From Sphingomonas crusticola (GTDB lineage Bacteria > Pseudomonadota > Alphaproteobacteria > Sphingomonadales > Sphingomonadaceae): DNA of 64,000 nucleotides. Made by a program: the position numbers and the translations under genes. Under the pieces are notes generated by a model. That model did no database searches. It saw only the letters and a list, made by a program, of their open reading frames with translations, and had not been told where the DNA came from. Positions 24,175 through 33,281 of the stretch are shown piece by piece. Every line of letters starts with the position of its first letter. Within the stretch, counting starts at the first letter, position 1. Where the stretch lies: positions 2,440,501 through 2,504,500 of the forward strand of contig NZ_QTJP01000001.1 in assembly GCF_003391115.1 (NCBI RefSeq). The letters run 5' to 3'.

Positions 24175-26850
24175 ATGACCGAGCAGATTGAAGCTTCAGC
24201 ACTAAGCTCGGCAATCGAGCGGGCCGAGACCTTTTCTCCTTTCTTGCGTCAATTGATGCGCCGCCGCCCAGAATTGGTGGAGAAGCTCGCGCGTGACGGT
24301 TTGGCGGCGCTGCTTGCATCCGCCGCGGCGGACGCTGGGACCGATACCGATACGATGCGCGCGTTACGCCGGGAGCGGCAGGCGGTCAGCTTAGGAGTGG
24401 CACTCGCCGACCTTGCCGGCGCTTCGTTCGAGGCCGTGACCCAAGCACTGACGGCGTTTGCCGACCGCGCATTGGATCGGGCCATCAGAGCGGCAATCTC
24501 CGAACGTACCGATGCACCGCCGACAGGTTTCGTTGCGATCGCCCTCGGCAAGCAGGGCAGCGGAGAGCTCAACTACTCCTCCGACATCGATCCGATCCTG
24601 CTGTTCGATCCGCGAACCCTACCGCACCGATCGCGCGAGGAGCCGGTCGAAGCGGCGGTCCGCATCGCACGGCGCGTGGTCGCCCTGCTGCAGGAACGCA
24701 CCGCCGACGGCTATGTGCTGCGGGTCGATCTGCGGTTGCGGCCGGCCGCCGAGGCGACACCGCTGGCAGTGCCGATCGACCTTGCGATCGCCCACTATGA
24801 AGCCAGCGCGCTTCCTTGGGAACGCGCAGCGTTCATTCGTGCACGGGCCTCTGGCGGCGATATTGCCTTAGGCAACGCCTTCCTGGATCACATCCGTCCC
24901 TTCGTCTGGCGGCGCGCGCTCGATTTTGGCGCGATACGCGAGATCCGAGCACTTTCGCGCCGCATCCGCGATTACCATGCTCAGGGCCAGCGCATCGGCC
25001 CCGGCTATGACGTCAAGCGCGGCCGGGGCGGCATACGCGAGATCGAGTTCTTCGCGCAGATACACCAGCTCATTCATGGCGGGCGGCTGCCGTCTTTGCG
25101 CACGCCGGCGACGCTCGATGCACTTTCGGCTTTGGCGGAGGCGGGGATCGTCGATCGGACTGACGCGACGCTCCTTGGTAATGCCTATCGGGCGCTTCGC
25201 ACGATCGAGCATCGCCTGCAGATGGTGGATGACCAGCAAACCCATCGCTTGCCGCCCGATGCGCAGGGGCTCGACAATGTTGCCAGGCTCGCCGGCCTTG
25301 CCGATGGGCAGGCCTTGATCGCCGCTCTGGAGCCTCAGGTCGAAAGCGTCGGGCAACGCTATGACGCGCTCGATCAACCCGAGAGCGGCGAAGGTCCGGC
25401 GCTCGACAGCGTCGTTCAGCAGGCCGGCTTTGGCGATCGCGAGGCGGTTCGGGCGCGGATCGAGGGATGGCGCGAGGGCCGGACCCGTACCACCCGCAGC
25501 GCCGCCGCCCGCGCCGCGCTCGAGGCGGTACTGCCCGCGCTTATCGCAGCGCTCGGCAACGCCCCGGATCCGGACCTCGCCCTGAACCGCTTCGACGATC
25601 TGGTTGCCCGCCTGCCGAGCGCCGTGAATCTGTTCCGCCTGCTTGAGGCGCGGCCGGCGTTGATTGGACAACTTGCCGCAATATTGAGCCACGCGCCGAC
25701 ATTGGCTGCGGCGCTGTCCCGGCGCGCAAGCCTGCTTGACGGGCTGATCGACATCAGTGCGCTCGAGCCGCCACCGCCCGTCGTCGAGTTGACAGAGGCG
25801 TGGGCGAAAGGAGAGCGCGGTGACGATTATCAGGCGTTACTCGATCGGGTGCGGATCGCTGTCGGCGAGCGGCGTTTTCAACTTGGCGCGCAACTGATCA
25901 TAGGTGCGGCCGACCCGATCGACGTCGGCCGGGGCTATGCGCGTGTCGCCGAGGCAGCGCTGGACGTCGTCGCAGCGGCGACCGCGACGGAGTTCGAAAC
26001 AATCCACGGCCGGATCTACGGAGGAGAGCTCGTGATCCTGGCTCTCGGCCGGATGGGCGGGGGCGTGTTGACGGACGCTTCCGATCTTGATCTGATCTAT
26101 CTTTTCACCGGCGACTTCCTGGCCGAATCCGACGGTAGGAAGCCCCTTGGTGCAACGACCTATTTCAATCGCCTCGCCCAGCGGGTGAGCGCGGCATTGT
26201 CGGTACCGACGGCCGCCGGGCCGCTTTATGAGCTCGACACGCGCCTTCGACCTTCCGGCAACCAGGGGCTGCTCGCGGTCTCTACCGACAGCTTCGCTCG
26301 CTATCAGGCCGAGAGTGCGTGGACGTGGGAGCATATGGCTCTCACGCGCGCGCGGCCCGTATTCGGAAGCGATGAGGCCCGTGCGAGCGTTCAGGCAATT
26401 ATCGATAGGACATTGCGCCGGCAAAGCGATCCGGAGGGCTTGGCGGCCGACGTTGCCAAGATGCGCAACGACATTGCCACCCACAAACCGCCGGCCGGCC
26501 CGCTCGACGTCAAGCTGATCGATGGGGGATTGGTCGATGCGGAATTTACGATCCACCTCCTGCAACTGCGGGAAAAGGTCGGTCTTCATCCGGACCTCAC
26601 GCACGCGATCAACGTGCTGGCGACGGCTGGCCTGATCGATCCAGATTTTGCCAAAGCCTTCGCGCTGCTGACGCGCATGCTCGTAACGTTGCGCCTGGTC
26701 GCGCCGCAATCGACGGAACCGCCGCTCGCTTCGCAGGCGCTGGTCGCGCAGCGATGCGGGTATGACGATTGGCCGGCCTTGCTCGACGCATATGGCGAGG
26801 CGCGGGCCCTGATCACACGGGAGTGGCGCCGTGTGGCGAGCCTGGGCTAG
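24175..26850 (+). CDS. glnE: Bifunctional glutamine-synthetase adenylyltransferase/deadenylase
   Basis: An 891-aa enzyme that adds and removes AMP on glutamine synthetase in response to PII. Two nucleotidyltransferase domains are seen. The N-terminal (deadenylylase) one carries GKQGSGELNYSSDIDPILLF (about residue 124) and the C-terminal (adenylylase) one carries GRMGGGVLTDASDLDLIYLF (about residue 624). Each has the GS/G-x-S-D-x-D metal triad. Between them is GYDVKRGRGGIREIEFFAQ. Length is close to other alphaproteobacterial GlnE, shorter than the E. coli form. It starts 63 bases from the divergent NepR-like gene. Confidence 0.95.
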   Translation: MTEQIEASALSSAIERAETFSPFLRQLMRRRPELVEKLARDGLAALLASAAADAGTDTDTMRALRRERQAVSLGVALADLAGASFEAVTQALTAFADRALDRAIRAAISERTDAPPTGFVAIALGKQGSGELNYSSDIDPILLFDPRTLPHRSREEPVEAAVRIARRVVALLQERTADGYVLRVDLRLRPAAEATPLAVPIDLAIAHYEASALPWERAAFIRARASGGDIALGNAFLDHIRPFVWRRALDFGAIREIRALSRRIRDYHAQGQRIGPGYDVKRGRGGIREIEFFAQIHQLIHGGRLPSLRTPATLDALSALAEAGIVDRTDATLLGNAYRALRTIEHRLQMVDDQQTHRLPPDAQGLDNVARLAGLADGQALIAALEPQVESVGQRYDALDQPESGEGPALDSVVQQAGFGDREAVRARIEGWREGRTRTTRSAAARAALEAVLPALIAALGNAPDPDLALNRFDDLVARLPSAVNLFRLLEARPALIGQLAAILSHAPTLAAALSRRASLLDGLIDISALEPPPPVVELTEAWAKGERGDDYQALLDRVRIAVGERRFQLGAQLIIGAADPIDVGRGYARVAEAALDVVAAATATEFETIHGRIYGGELVILALGRMGGGVLTDASDLDLIYLFTGDFLAESDGRKPLGATTYFNRLAQRVSAALSVPTAAGPLYELDTRLRPSGNQGLLAVSTDSFARYQAESAWTWEHMALTRARPVFGSDEARASVQAIIDRTLRRQSDPEGLAADVAKMRNDIATHKPPAGPLDVKLIDGGLVDAEFTIHLLQLREKVGLHPDLTHAINVLATAGLIDPDFAKAFALLTRMLVTLRLVAPQSTEPPLASQALVAQRCGYDDWPALLDAYGEARALITREWRRVASLG

Positions 26851-26881
26851 GGCCGCTCCGATTAAAGCTGGAGAACGGAAA

Positions 26882-27358
26882 ATGGTCAGGGAAGGCGATG
26901 CCGTACCCGATGTGACGCTGGAGATGGGGGACGGCAGCGCGATGCCTCTGTCACAGCTTCCGCGGCCGTTGGTGCTGTATTTCTATCCCAAGGACGACAC
27001 GTCCGGCTGCACCGCCGAGGCCAAGGACTTTTCCGACCTTGCCGGCACGTTCCAGTCGGAAGGAACGTCGCTATTGGGGGTTTCCAAAAACAGCCCCAAA
27101 GACCACGCCAAATTCACTGCCAAATATGATCTGAAGGTACCGCTTGCGACCGACCCCGACGGATCGGTTACCAATGCGTTCGGCGTGTGGGTCGAAAAAA
27201 GCATGTATGGCCGCAAATATATGGGGATCGAGCGCGCGACCTTCCTGATCGGGCAAGATGATCGGGTGATCCGCGCGTGGCGCAAGGTGGCCGTCCCTGG
27301 ACATGCCCAGAACGTTCTTGCAGCGGCACGCTCGCTAAAAGCGGACCCGTCATCCTGA
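26882..27358 (+). CDS. bcp: Thioredoxin-dependent peroxiredoxin (BCP/PrxQ)
   Basis: A 158-aa peroxidase reducing H2O2 and organic hydroperoxides. The peroxidatic Cys is in YPKDDTSGCTAEAKDFSDL (about residue 45). The usual resolving Cys five residues later is absent (Lys instead), so it belongs to the 1-Cys-like BCP forms. The conserved Arg sits in IERATFLIG. The ATG at 26882 has GGAG upstream; the frame opens inside the 3' end of glnE. Order glnE-bcp is conserved in sphingomonads. Confidence 0.93.
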   Translation: MVREGDAVPDVTLEMGDGSAMPLSQLPRPLVLYFYPKDDTSGCTAEAKDFSDLAGTFQSEGTSLLGVSKNSPKDHAKFTAKYDLKVPLATDPDGSVTNAFGVWVEKSMYGRKYMGIERATFLIGQDDRVIRAWRKVAVPGHAQNVLAAARSLKADPSS

Positions 27359-28209
27359 CGCTGGCACTGGCCGCACGGCACGTTTTGGAAACTGCCGAGC
27401 CGACAGCCAAGATCAAGGCAGCACGCAAAGCTGCGCGCGATTGGCGACTGGGTCGGCTGGAATGGCGCTTCGACGTCATGATGCCCGACCGGCCCGCGCG
27501 GGAGGGTCGACCTGAGCTTCTGCCGGCCAACCGGATGCCGCGGCGGGGCAAGGGAGGCAATGCAGCCAACCGGATCGCGTTGCTCCATGCGATCGCGCAT
27601 ATCGAATATGTCGCGATCGACCTTGCCTTCGACCTCGTCGGCCGGTTCGGCAGCCTGTTTCCGCGCGCTTTCGCTGACGATTGGATGCAGGTCGGCGCAG
27701 AGGAGGCGATGCATTTTGCGCTGCTCAAGCGGCGCCTGCGCAGTTCCGGCAGCTTCTACGGCGCCTTGCCGGCGCATGACGGGCTGTGGGAAGCGGCCGA
27801 GGCGACCGCGCATGATGCGCTTGCCCGGTTGGCGATCGTGCCGATGGTGCTGGAGGCGCGCGGTCTCGACGTCACGCCACAGATGATCGCGCGTTTCGAT
27901 GCCGCCGGAGACGTTCGATCGGCGCGAATGCTGGACCGCATCCTGCACGATGAGGTGCGCCATGTGTCGGCCGGCGTCCGCTGGTTCCGGCAAGCCTGTA
28001 TGGGCGGTAGTGATTCTCCCCAAGAAGCATGGCGGCAGCTGGTCGCGCAGCATTTTGGCGGGTCGTTGAAGCCTCCATTCAACGACTCAGCGCGCGCTGC
28101 TGCCGGTCTGACGATTGATTTCTATCAAGCTGTTGCAGAGTCGCACGCATATCTTCCACAAAAGTTCCCGTCGTCGCGGGAGGGGCAATTCTCGAAGGCG
28201 GCCGGTTAA
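27277..28209 (+). CDS. DUF455 ferritin-like protein
   Basis: A ferritin-like helical protein of the DUF455 (COG2833) family. Carboxylate/His pairs suited to a di-iron site are visible: HAIAHIEYVAI, VGAEEAMHFALL and LHDEVRHVSAG. The segment YGALPAHDGLWEAAEATAHD then ALARLAIVPMVLEARGLDVT is the family hallmark. The start is unclear: the first usual start codon in frame is a GTG at 27277, deep inside bcp, while similarity seems to begin near LTLALAARHVLE (27353), where no ATG, GTG or TTG exists. Function unknown. Confidence 0.85.
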   Translation: MAQGGRPWTCPERSCSGTLAKSGPVILTLALAARHVLETAEPTAKIKAARKAARDWRLGRLEWRFDVMMPDRPAREGRPELLPANRMPRRGKGGNAANRIALLHAIAHIEYVAIDLAFDLVGRFGSLFPRAFADDWMQVGAEEAMHFALLKRRLRSSGSFYGALPAHDGLWEAAEATAHDALARLAIVPMVLEARGLDVTPQMIARFDAAGDVRSARMLDRILHDEVRHVSAGVRWFRQACMGGSDSPQEAWRQLVAQHFGGSLKPPFNDSARAAAGLTIDFYQAVAESHAYLPQKFPSSREGQFSKAAG

Positions 28210-28264
28210 TTTTCAAACCGTGCGGGGGGGAATTCCGCGCGGCCCACATACCGCCGGAGAGACA

Positions 28265-28978
28265 ATGATCGCTTCAACCGTCGCCATCCGCGCCCTGCGC
28301 GCTTTCGGTCTGGCCGCCGCCGCTGTCATGATGCTTTCGCAGCCGGTGCTGGCAGCCGGGCTCCCCGCTCCCCAGAGAGGCGACAAGATCCAGCCTAGCG
28401 GGGGCCCGTTGCTTCCGGCCAGCGCCGCCGGCGACAGCCGCTTTCACAGCCTGTTCCTGTCATGGAAAAAGGCGGATGCGATCTCTTCCCCGGGCGCGAT
28501 TTCGGTGCCGTCCTCCAAGCCGGTTCAGACCGCGACCTATACGTCGGGCTATGGCGTCCGCTCCGATCCTTTCCGCGGCAGCGCGGCGATGCACGCCGGC
28601 ATCGATCTGGCAGCGCCAATGGGCACCGCGGTCTATGCAACGGCCGATGGTGTCGTCGATCGTGCCGAATGGTCGGGCGGTTACGGCAACCTGGTCGAAA
28701 TCGATCATGGCAAGGGCCTGCAGACTCGGTTCGGCCACCTCTCGCGCGTTCTGGTTCATTCCGGGGATCGCGTAGTACGCGGCCAGTTGATCGCACTTAT
28801 GGGCTCGACCGGCCGCTCGACCGGTAGCCACCTTCATTACGAAGTTCGTATCGACGGCCATGCGGTGAACCCGGTGCCGTTCTTGCAGTCGGCCGACTAT
28901 GTGACCGCGATGGAGGCTCGCACCGCTGCGGGTCTCGCGCTCGGTGGTCCTAACGATGCCAACGACGACCAGGATTAA
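28265..28978 (+). CDS. M23 (LytM-type) peptidoglycan endopeptidase
   Basis: A 237-aa exported protein. It has a leader (hydrophobic about 14-30, ending PVLAAGLPAP), then a spacer, then a LytM domain (about 95-215) with both zinc motifs intact: HAGIDLAAP (H-x3-D) and GSHLHYEVRI (H-x-H). GYGVRSDPFRG precedes them as in active family members. It should cut peptidoglycan cross-links or act as an activator of amidases. GGAGAG precedes the ATG at 28265. A longer frame upstream reads through a non-coding leader. Confidence 0.92.
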   Translation: MIASTVAIRALRAFGLAAAAVMMLSQPVLAAGLPAPQRGDKIQPSGGPLLPASAAGDSRFHSLFLSWKKADAISSPGAISVPSSKPVQTATYTSGYGVRSDPFRGSAAMHAGIDLAAPMGTAVYATADGVVDRAEWSGGYGNLVEIDHGKGLQTRFGHLSRVLVHSGDRVVRGQLIALMGSTGRSTGSHLHYEVRIDGHAVNPVPFLQSADYVTAMEARTAAGLALGGPNDANDDQD

Positions 28979-29023
28979 GCCCGGGTCATTGTCGGCGGCG
29001 CTTGGCGCTCCTATCTCTCGCTC

Positions 29024-29350
29024 ATGAGCGACGTCGATATCACCTCTTCGGCAGCCGCGCGAGTTGCGGCGATTGCGGGCAAGCAGGGCAAGCCGGCCAT
29101 TTTGCGCCTCGCGGTCGACGGCGGCGGTTGTGCCGGCTTCCAATATAAGTTCGAAATGGCCGATGCCGTCGGATCCGACGACGTCGTCGCCGAGCGCGAT
29201 GGCGTTCGGCTGGTCGTCGATGCCATTAGCCTCGACCTCGTCCGCGGCAGTGCCGTCGACTATGTCGAGAATATGGGAGGCGCGGCATTCCGCGTCACCA
29301 ATCCCAACGCAGCCTCCGGCTGCGGGTGCGGAACCAGCTTCTCGATCTGA
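29024..29350 (+). CDS. erpA: Iron-sulfur cluster insertion protein (ErpA/IscA type)
   Basis: A 108-aa A-type carrier that delivers Fe-S clusters to apoproteins. It has the three ligand cysteines: one in VDGGGCAGFQYKF (about residue 36) and the pair in ASGCGCGTSFSI near the end. The central domain IS/LDLVRGSAVDYVENMGGAAF is typical. It is followed after 23 bases by xth. ErpA and IscA are hard to separate by sequence alone; symbol given for the family. Confidence 0.88.
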   Translation: MSDVDITSSAAARVAAIAGKQGKPAILRLAVDGGGCAGFQYKFEMADAVGSDDVVAERDGVRLVVDAISLDLVRGSAVDYVENMGGAAFRVTNPNAASGCGCGTSFSI

Positions 29351-29373
29351 CCTGCCTGCCCTAAGTCAGGCGC

Positions 29374-30156
29374 ATGAGGATCGCGACTTACAACGTCAAC
29401 GGCATCGGTGCGCGGCTGCCGCGGCTGCTGGAATGGCTTGATGAGACCCAGACGGACATCGTCTGCCTTCAGGAATTGAAGGCCCCCGACGAGCGTTTCC
29501 CCGAGGCGGAAATCTCGGCGCTTGGTTATAATGCGGTCTGGCATGGACAGAAGAGCTGGAACGGCGTCGCCATCCTCGCGCGCGGCATGGACATCGAGCT
29601 CAGGCGTAAGGGTCTGCCCAATGATCCCGATGACAGTCACAGTCGCTATATTGAAGCCGAAGTCGGCGGGGTCGTTGTCGGCGGGCTTTATTTGCCCAAT
29701 GGCAATCCCGTTCCGGGCCCAAAGTTCGATTATAAGATTGCCTGGTTCGAAGCCTTGCTTGCCCATGCCCGCACGCTGTTCCTGACGGAACGGCCGGTCG
29801 TGCTAGCGGGCGACTGGAACGTGATCCCAACAGACAGCAAGCTCGACGTCTTCTCAGCCAGCCGCATGTCTGCCGATGCCCTGATGCAACCGGAGAGTCG
29901 CGCCTGCTTCTTTCGACTGAACCATGCCGGCTGGACCGACGCGCTCCGCGCCATTCACGCCGATGAGCAGATGTACACGTTCTGGGACTATACCATGAAC
30001 GCCTGGACGCGCGACGCCGGCTTTCGCATCGATCATCTGATGCTCACACCCGCAGCGGCGGACCGTCTGATCGATGCGGGTGTCGACAAACAGTTTCGTG
30101 GACGGGAAAAGGCGAGCGATCACGCGCCAACTTGGATCAAAATCAGGGGATCCTAA
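29374..30156 (+). CDS. xth: Exodeoxyribonuclease III
   Basis: A 260-aa AP endonuclease/3'-5' exonuclease acting in base-excision repair. Conserved blocks: MRIATYNVNGIGARLP (Asn metal ligand), DIVCLQELKAPD (Glu), GGLYLPNG, VVLAGDWNVIPTD (Asp/Asn), FWDYTMNAW, FRIDHLMLTP (Asp-His), and KASDHAPTWI (final Asp-His). All catalytic residues are present; length is normal. Confidence 0.95.
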   Translation: MRIATYNVNGIGARLPRLLEWLDETQTDIVCLQELKAPDERFPEAEISALGYNAVWHGQKSWNGVAILARGMDIELRRKGLPNDPDDSHSRYIEAEVGGVVVGGLYLPNGNPVPGPKFDYKIAWFEALLAHARTLFLTERPVVLAGDWNVIPTDSKLDVFSASRMSADALMQPESRACFFRLNHAGWTDALRAIHADEQMYTFWDYTMNAWTRDAGFRIDHLMLTPAAADRLIDAGVDKQFRGREKASDHAPTWIKIRGS

Positions 30157-30227
30157 CCCGCTGGATTCAAGGGCAATACGCATTTCGGCCCAATCGGCAG
30201 TTGTAATGCCCTTCATTCCTAGAAACC

Positions 30228-32087
30228 TTGGCCGATCGTTATGGGCCTAGGGACGTGGTTGATCTTCAGAAGCTGATCCTCGAAATGATCGCCCGCGGCG
30301 AAGTGCTGGCGGCGACGGCGGAAAGGCTGTGCCGCGAGATGGAGCGGCTGGCGCCCGGCGTGGTCTGCTCGATTGTCGGAGGCGAGCCGGACGCGACAAT
30401 GCGCTTGATTGCGGCCCCTAGTCTGCCCGAGGATTACCAGGCAGTTTTCGATAGTCTGGGCATTAGGCCAAGCGAAGCTCCCGGCGGCGGCGAGCCTGGC
30501 GACGGCAGTAAGGCCATAGGCGATCCCGCAGCCGATTTCCTTTCTGCGGTAGCGCTGCCGCCTGGTGTCGGCGCTCGCTGGTCGGCTCCGATTCGGTCGG
30601 CCGGGAAGCTGGTCGGGGCGCTGACATTCTTTTTTCCCGAGCAACGGGTGGCGACCGATCTCGAGCGAGAAATCGCTGCGGTCGGTATCGAGCTTTGCCG
30701 GATCGCGTTCGAACGCGATTTTGCCCTGCGCGCCAACCAGCGGCTGCTCTACACCGACTCGCTAACCGGCCTCCATAATCGGGCCTGCTTCGAAGAGGCG
30801 CTGATGGAGCCGCCTTCCACCGGTGGATCCGCATTGCTGCTGGTCGACATCGATGGCCTTAAAACCGTCAACGATACCTTTGGCCACAATACGGGCGACA
30901 GCTTGATTCGAACGATTGCCCAGCGCCTCGCCGAGGCGGCGGCTCCCTATCGCGCCTTCCGAATCGGGGGGGACGAACTGGCGGTCCTGGCGGCGGCAGA
31001 GGATGTAGTGCCTTTGGCCCACCGCATTCTGGATAGATTGGGACAAGCTGCCGATTGTGCGGGCCACATGTTGGTGCCGAGCATGACCATCGGTGCGGCG
31101 ATCCGGGCGATCGACGACAAAAGCGGCATGATCATGCGTCAAAATGCCGATCTCGCTTTATACCACGGCAAGGATGACGGCGGACGCGGCAGCCTGGTTC
31201 TGTACGCGCCTGAGTTGCGCACCCGCATGAACCGCCGGTTACGCGCGATCGATCAGTTGCGAAGGGCGCTGGCGGAGGGCCGGATCGAAGCACGTTATCA
31301 ACCGATCGTGCGGCTCGACAGCGGAGCGGTCACCGGCTTTGAGGCGTTGGCGCGCATTCGCGAGCGCGATGGACGGATCGTCGCGGCTGCCGATTTCCAG
31401 GATGCCTTTGCCGACGCCCGCAATGCGTCCGACGCGACGCGCGCGATGCTGCGCGCGGTCTCGGCGGATCTGCGCTCCTGGCTGGATGCGGGCATCGCGG
31501 TCGGGCGGGTGGCGGTCAATCTGGCACCCGCCGACTTCGCGCATGGACATTTGGTCGAGGAGGTTCAGGAAATCTTTGTCGCCGCTGGCGTGCCGCTCGA
31601 CCGGCTCGCGCTCGAGATCACCGAATCGGTTTATCTCGGCCGCCGCGAGCTGCTCGTGCAACGTCAGATGGAGGCGTTGCGAAGCCTGGGCATCAAATTG
31701 GCACTGGACGATTTCGGCACCGGCTACGCTTCGCTCACCCATCTTCTGTTCACGCCGGTAGATACGCTCAAGGTCGACAAATCTTTCGTCGATCATCTCA
31801 ACAATGACGAGCAGACCGGCGGTGCCGTGATCAACGGCCTGATGCGTATCGCGGAAAAGCTTGGCGTGGAGGTGGTGGCGGAAGGCGTCGAGACGGTGGA
31901 ACAGCGGGAGCGGCTGGTAGGCCTTGGTTGCCGTCTTGGCCAAGGCCACCTCTATTCCGGGGCGCTCGACAGCGCGGCGGTCGGCACCCTCATGCGGACC
32001 ATGCCGGCGCGGCTGCCTTCGACACCGCTTCCTACTTCGATCCGCTCGCGCGGCATCCGACGCAGGGTGCAGACGCGCGCCGCCTGA
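30228..32087 (+). CDS. GAF-GGDEF-EAL cyclic-di-GMP protein
   Basis: A 619-aa soluble signalling protein. Residues about 10-165 form a GAF-like sensor (ERLAPGVVCSIV; ARWSAPIRSAGKLVGALTFF). Next is a GGDEF domain (about 170-325) with the active loop as RIGGDELAVLAA, then an EAL domain (about 350-600). EAL is intact (TGFEALARI), with the second metal pair in LALDDFGTGYASL, LKVDKSFVDH and the terminal VVAEGVET. The phosphodiesterase part therefore looks active; the cyclase loop has Leu for Phe, and no RxxD inhibition site precedes it. The start TTG at 30228 is weakly supported; GTG at 30255 is possible. Confidence 0.9.
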   Translation: MADRYGPRDVVDLQKLILEMIARGEVLAATAERLCREMERLAPGVVCSIVGGEPDATMRLIAAPSLPEDYQAVFDSLGIRPSEAPGGGEPGDGSKAIGDPAADFLSAVALPPGVGARWSAPIRSAGKLVGALTFFFPEQRVATDLEREIAAVGIELCRIAFERDFALRANQRLLYTDSLTGLHNRACFEEALMEPPSTGGSALLLVDIDGLKTVNDTFGHNTGDSLIRTIAQRLAEAAAPYRAFRIGGDELAVLAAAEDVVPLAHRILDRLGQAADCAGHMLVPSMTIGAAIRAIDDKSGMIMRQNADLALYHGKDDGGRGSLVLYAPELRTRMNRRLRAIDQLRRALAEGRIEARYQPIVRLDSGAVTGFEALARIRERDGRIVAAADFQDAFADARNASDATRAMLRAVSADLRSWLDAGIAVGRVAVNLAPADFAHGHLVEEVQEIFVAAGVPLDRLALEITESVYLGRRELLVQRQMEALRSLGIKLALDDFGTGYASLTHLLFTPVDTLKVDKSFVDHLNNDEQTGGAVINGLMRIAEKLGVEVVAEGVETVEQRERLVGLGCRLGQGHLYSGALDSAAVGTLMRTMPARLPSTPLPTSIRSRGIRRRVQTRAA

Positions 32088-32104
32088 AGCGCGTGCCGCC
32101 GGCG

Positions 32105-33274
32105 TCAGATCGCCTTTTCGTAGATGCGGTACGTCTTGTTGATCCGGCTCTCGATCGTCGAGGCGATGGAATTCATCCCCTGATTGTCCTCCAAAATCCA
32201 GCCGATCTCGCTATGTGTCGAGCCATAGAATTTAAGTGCGGCCTGACGCGTATCTTCGATCATCATGAAAGCTAGCTGGCTCGCCAGCCGGCTGGCCTGA
32301 AGATGCTTCACGACGCCCATCAGGGGAACGCGTGTAGTCCGGACCTTGGGTATGCCGGTCAGGCCGCCGTTCAGGCGCCATAGTAATTTGATGAAGCCGA
32401 ACGGAAACAGATTGCCGTTGAGATCGGCCTGCATCTCGTTGAGATCGGGCCAGGTCATCATGAAGGCGACCGGCTCGCCGTCATATTCGGCGATCTTGAC
32501 GAGATCGTTGAAGATGATCGGCTTCATTTTCTTCCCCGCGAACGCGATCTCGCTCTCGGTGAAGGGTACGAAGCCCCAATTCCCGCTCCATGCGTCGTTG
32601 AGGATATTGAGGATGATCGCCGCCTCGGCGGCGAACTTCTTCTTGTTGACGTCGCGGACGCGAATCCGCGAATTTTTCTGACCGGATTGCACGATCCGCG
32701 CGATGAGGGGCGGGAAGTCCTTGGTGATGTCCAGATCCCACGTGTGGAGATCCTTGACCTTGGCATAGCCCCAGCTCTCCACCCATGCCTCATAGCGCGC
32801 GTCGTCATAGCCCATCATCACCGTGGGTGGATGATCGTGACCTTTGATCAGCAGACCAGGCTCTTCCCAGATCGACATCGAAATCGGCCCGATCGAGCGC
32901 TTGACGCCATGCGTGCGGAGCCACTCCTCCGCCTGTCCGATCAGCAGGTCGGCGACGGCCTTGTCCTCGGCATCGAGATAGCCCCAATTCCCGCTATCGG
33001 CGCCGCCGCCTTTTTCCGGCGGCATCGGCGTCCACATATGATCGATCGAGGCAGAGATACGGCCGACGACTTTGCCCGCCCGCTCCGCCAGATAGAGCTG
33101 CGCCTCGGCGTGCTCGAAAAAGGGATTCTTGCCGGGCGTAATCAGCCCGTAGGCCTCGTCCTTGAGCGGCGGCACCCAGGCCGGATTGTCGGCATAGAGC
33201 CGGAACGGGAGGTCGACGAAAGCCTTGCGGTCCGCCTTGGTGAGAACCGGGCGGATCGTGATCCCGTTCGGCAT
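32105..33274 (-). CDS. GNAT-fold N-acyltransferase; candidate ceramide synthase
   Basis: A 389-aa protein. It opens ITIRPVLTKADRKAFVDLPF then ADNPAWVPPLKDEAYGLITP and GKNPFFEHAEAQLYLAERAG, ending in a GNAT-like core (VVGRISASIDH). A second half runs to the C-terminus (WGFVPFTESE; EIGWILEDNQGMNSIA). Relatives carry the dubious label dATP pyrophosphohydrolase. From memory, the Caulobacter ceramide synthase (bCerS) is of this GNAT-like family, so a role in N-acylation of the sphingoid base is possible. It begins 7 bases after the FA2H-like hydroxylase, so both are one operon. The ATG at 33274 matches the conserved N-terminus. General fold likely; substrate inferred. Confidence 0.65.
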   Translation of the reverse strand: MPNGITIRPVLTKADRKAFVDLPFRLYADNPAWVPPLKDEAYGLITPGKNPFFEHAEAQLYLAERAGKVVGRISASIDHMWTPMPPEKGGGADSGNWGYLDAEDKAVADLLIGQAEEWLRTHGVKRSIGPISMSIWEEPGLLIKGHDHPPTVMMGYDDARYEAWVESWGYAKVKDLHTWDLDITKDFPPLIARIVQSGQKNSRIRVRDVNKKKFAAEAAIILNILNDAWSGNWGFVPFTESEIAFAGKKMKPIIFNDLVKIAEYDGEPVAFMMTWPDLNEMQADLNGNLFPFGFIKLLWRLNGGLTGIPKVRTTRVPLMGVVKHLQASRLASQLAFMMIEDTRQAALKFYGSTHSEIGWILEDNQGMNSIASTIESRINKTYRIYEKAI

Positions 33275-33281
33275 GTAGGCC

